A stretch of DNA of 64,000 nt from Stercorarius parasiticus (lineage: Eukaryota > Chordata > Aves > Charadriiformes > Stercorariidae): NCBI GenBank assembly GCA_013396915.1, contig VWZL01000670.1:624986-688985 (forward strand), written 5' to 3'. Below the pieces are notes generated by a model. It saw nothing but the letters and a program-made list of their open reading frames with translations. It ran no database searches and was not told the origin of the DNA. Shown here piece by piece: positions 62,101-64,000 of this stretch (positions within the stretch are counted from its first letter, which is position 1; each line of letters begins with the position of its first letter). Position numbers and translations under genes: made by a program.

Positions 62101-64000
62101 TTGCATTAACTGTATCTCCTCTGATCACGGGTCGAAAACAGAAAACCTACTCAAGCAGACGCAGTGAAGGTAAAGCCAGTCTGTTGGATGCAGGCACATA
62201 TAGTCCTTTGCCAGATTAATCCTAGTAAAAAGGAATACCATATTTGCTAGCTGGTCCATGAGGAAGAAGATCAGGACTGCTCAGTTTAGGTGCATAAACT
62301 TTGACGGCCTGGATCTCCTCGTCGAGATTATCAAACACACTCACCTGCCTCGCTGCGCTGGAGAGGGAGCGTGGGCACCCACCTCAGGTCCCAAACGCAG
62401 TTTGATCAGGAGCAATCATCGCAGAAAAATAGCAGTCATCCTGTAGCTGACAGACTGCTTACTCTCAAACCCTGTCATAAACTGACTGGCAGAGAGTACC
62501 TTGGAAGGGTTTTGTATTCACAGTATGCAGAGATATATTAGGTCTTTCCCTTTAAAGGGTTATTGTCCTTCACTCTCCTCCCTGCAGGCAGACCTTTGCA
62601 TTCTGGAAAGCTCAACTGAAATCAGTATAGTTCAACAGGGGCACAGGGCTTCACAGCTCATGTAGAATCAGAGGATAATTAAGGACAAGATACAACAAGT
62701 GTGTTACAGACACTGGGAGGCAAAAGAAAAAAGGGACAAGATTAACAGCAATCCTGCCATTATGTAAGATAACAGTGTGCACAGCTTGACAGTTCAATAT
62801 ATAGCTTCTAAATTGTATACAATTTTATAGTTCCAAAATATGACACTGAATCAGTACTTCAACAGATCCCACTAATCCTTGTCCTGGATCTAACAGTACA
62901 CCCACAAAAGCATCAAACTGCCTTACTCCTTTTGAGTCCCTGGCATTTTTTGAGTTCCAGGGCAGGCAAATTCTCTCACAACAATAAGTCTTTCAGATCC
63001 CAATCCTTACCCTTGTTCCACAAAAACAGATCCACACAGCTCGACAGTGGTGCAGTGGAAATTCAGCAAGAGATTCAGGATCACATCTGCAAAGCCAGCT
63101 TCATGCCCTGTATATCTTAGCTACCATTTAAAAAAAGCAGAGCTGAATGTGTGTGTGGAGGAGGTGGGGGTAAGTTCTCCCATTGGGAATAGCAGCCGCT
63201 TGTGAATAAAAATGCTAACAAATTATAAGAATAACTTCGAAAAGGCATAACTTCAAGCTGTTGTATTGAAACTACCTATCACTGTCAAATACATCAAGCA
63301 AAATTACTTAGCATTTGCATGTAGTGAAAAATATCACTGTAGAAGCCTGACATGTTGTTGTAGATTATCAGTTCTGTCTAGCTTGCCACAGCAAAAAAGT
63401 TAGCTGGAGACTATGATGGACAGGAGTGACACCAGAAAGGAAACAAAAAGACAAAGATGATGTGTTAGAAATGCCATCAAGCCAGAGGGTTCTCAGTTTG
63501 GTGCCATGCTTTTCTGCCACAATCACCTCTTCCAGTATCTATCTTTTCTGTCCATTTCTGGCAGCTCCCTGGAATAACCTCAACCTCTTCCCAGACTCTG
63601 ACAATGGTTTATGTAGTATTGAACAGGGCAGACACACTCCTTTAGCCAAGGACTCCAACAGAGAGATGTCCTATGCCTTGGAAAGGAAAAGGCCTTGGCC
63701 TGTATGACACACCTTCATTTGTAGTTGCACTCTATTTTGCCAGAGCTTATAAGTGAATAAGGAGAGAAAAATACATAGCCTAGAACAGATTTCTTAAACA
63801 AAGCTGGGATGAATATATTTCACTTTGGCTTCCTCCGATCTGTGGTTCATTAGAAATGGAGGCCCAAAGAGAAGTCCATATATTATGGATTATGTATTAG
63901 GTGCTGCGGAAGCTACCTACAAGTATCAGGGTTGATGAATGACCAAAGAAAGTGTCTGGGTTGCTGAGGACCTAATATTTACATTGAATTGAAGGAGATT
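59187..64000. other. Unique DNA, no assignable gene
   Basis: I can assign no gene. The (AAC)7 microsatellite is listed separately. An ATG at 61504 begins a 62-codon frame whose first residues (MKLLVAFGVLCTWHLI) resemble a signal peptide, but no splice context or homology supports it. A CpG-richer patch at 62295-62425 gives a 62-codon frame without recognisable domain. The 93-codon frame at 63426-63707 (+) is also unrecognised. Confidence 0.5.
60366..60386. repeat. (AAC)7 trinucleotide microsatellite
   Basis: Seven exact tandem AAC units are followed by AAAAAG. It is a clean microsatellite, likely polymorphic, and not within a supported coding frame. Confidence 0.88.

Noticed and set aside
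1..64000. CRISPR arrays, operons, phage, integrons or endogenous retrovirus structures
   Set aside because: No regularly spaced direct repeats, no closely packed genes, no LTR pair, primer-binding site or gag/pol/env-type frames were seen. The only RT sequences are of the CR1 LINE type.

Overview
The window looks like AT-rich, gene-poor vertebrate nuclear DNA, most likely from a bird. The main evidence is a set of CR1 (chicken repeat 1) non-LTR retrotransposon copies. They include recognisable reverse-transcriptase blocks, 5' truncation, and the CR1 3' end of the type GATGATC...CCCTTCCAAC followed by copies of ATTCTATG. The 411-bp copy at 47789-48199 reads like the avian CR1 families known from memory. 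Older, strongly diverged CR1/L3-like copies and amniote-wide palindromic relic repeats suit a sauropsid genome with few recent insertions. No bacterial, organellar or viral gene organisation is visible. All open reading frames are short and mostly uninterpretable. I found no exon that I can assign to a known gene, so the window is probably intergenic DNA or the inside of one or more very long introns.

Layout. 1-12.3 kb: AT-rich unique DNA with possible relic repeats near 2.4-2.8 and 3.6 kb. 12.3-13.3 kb: weak antisense CR1-like and amniote relic sequence. 14.8 kb: an exon-like segment ending in a consensus splice donor, unassigned. 16.1 kb: a palindromic amniote relic. 18.2-18.6 kb: a perfect 20-bp palindrome and an isolated GC-rich island with a G-quadruplex motif. 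22.6-23.2 kb: a decayed CR1/L3-like 3' region on the + strand. 25.2 kb: an imperfect minisatellite. 27.4 kb: a decayed antisense CR1/L3-like 3' end. 29.4 kb: a CRE-plus-octamer cluster and a small tandem repeat with a hairpin. 35.5 kb: a 32-base poly-A tract. 41.7 kb: a CR1 tail. 42.5 kb: an amniote relic. 45.1-48.6 kb: a CR1 nest with a long + strand copy, an older antisense copy and a younger antisense copy apparently inserted into the older one. 51.06 kb: a second exon-like segment. 53.5 kb: a 199-base assembly gap beside a GGAAAA hexamer array. 55.2-56.4 kb: another long + strand CR1 copy. 57.7 kb: a palindromic relic. 59.1 kb: an AT-only low-complexity tract. 60-64 kb: no assignable gene.

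The genes do not work together here, because no intact gene was found. The CR1 copies are dead: they carry stops, frameshifts, 5' truncations and, in one copy, loss of the catalytic FADD box. I see no convincing new biological system. The points most worth checking are the nested CR1 insertion, the two unassigned exon-like segments, the isolated G-quadruplex island and the homeodomain-type palindrome. Repeat identifications rest on recall of family consensus sequences and visual comparison, not on a database search.
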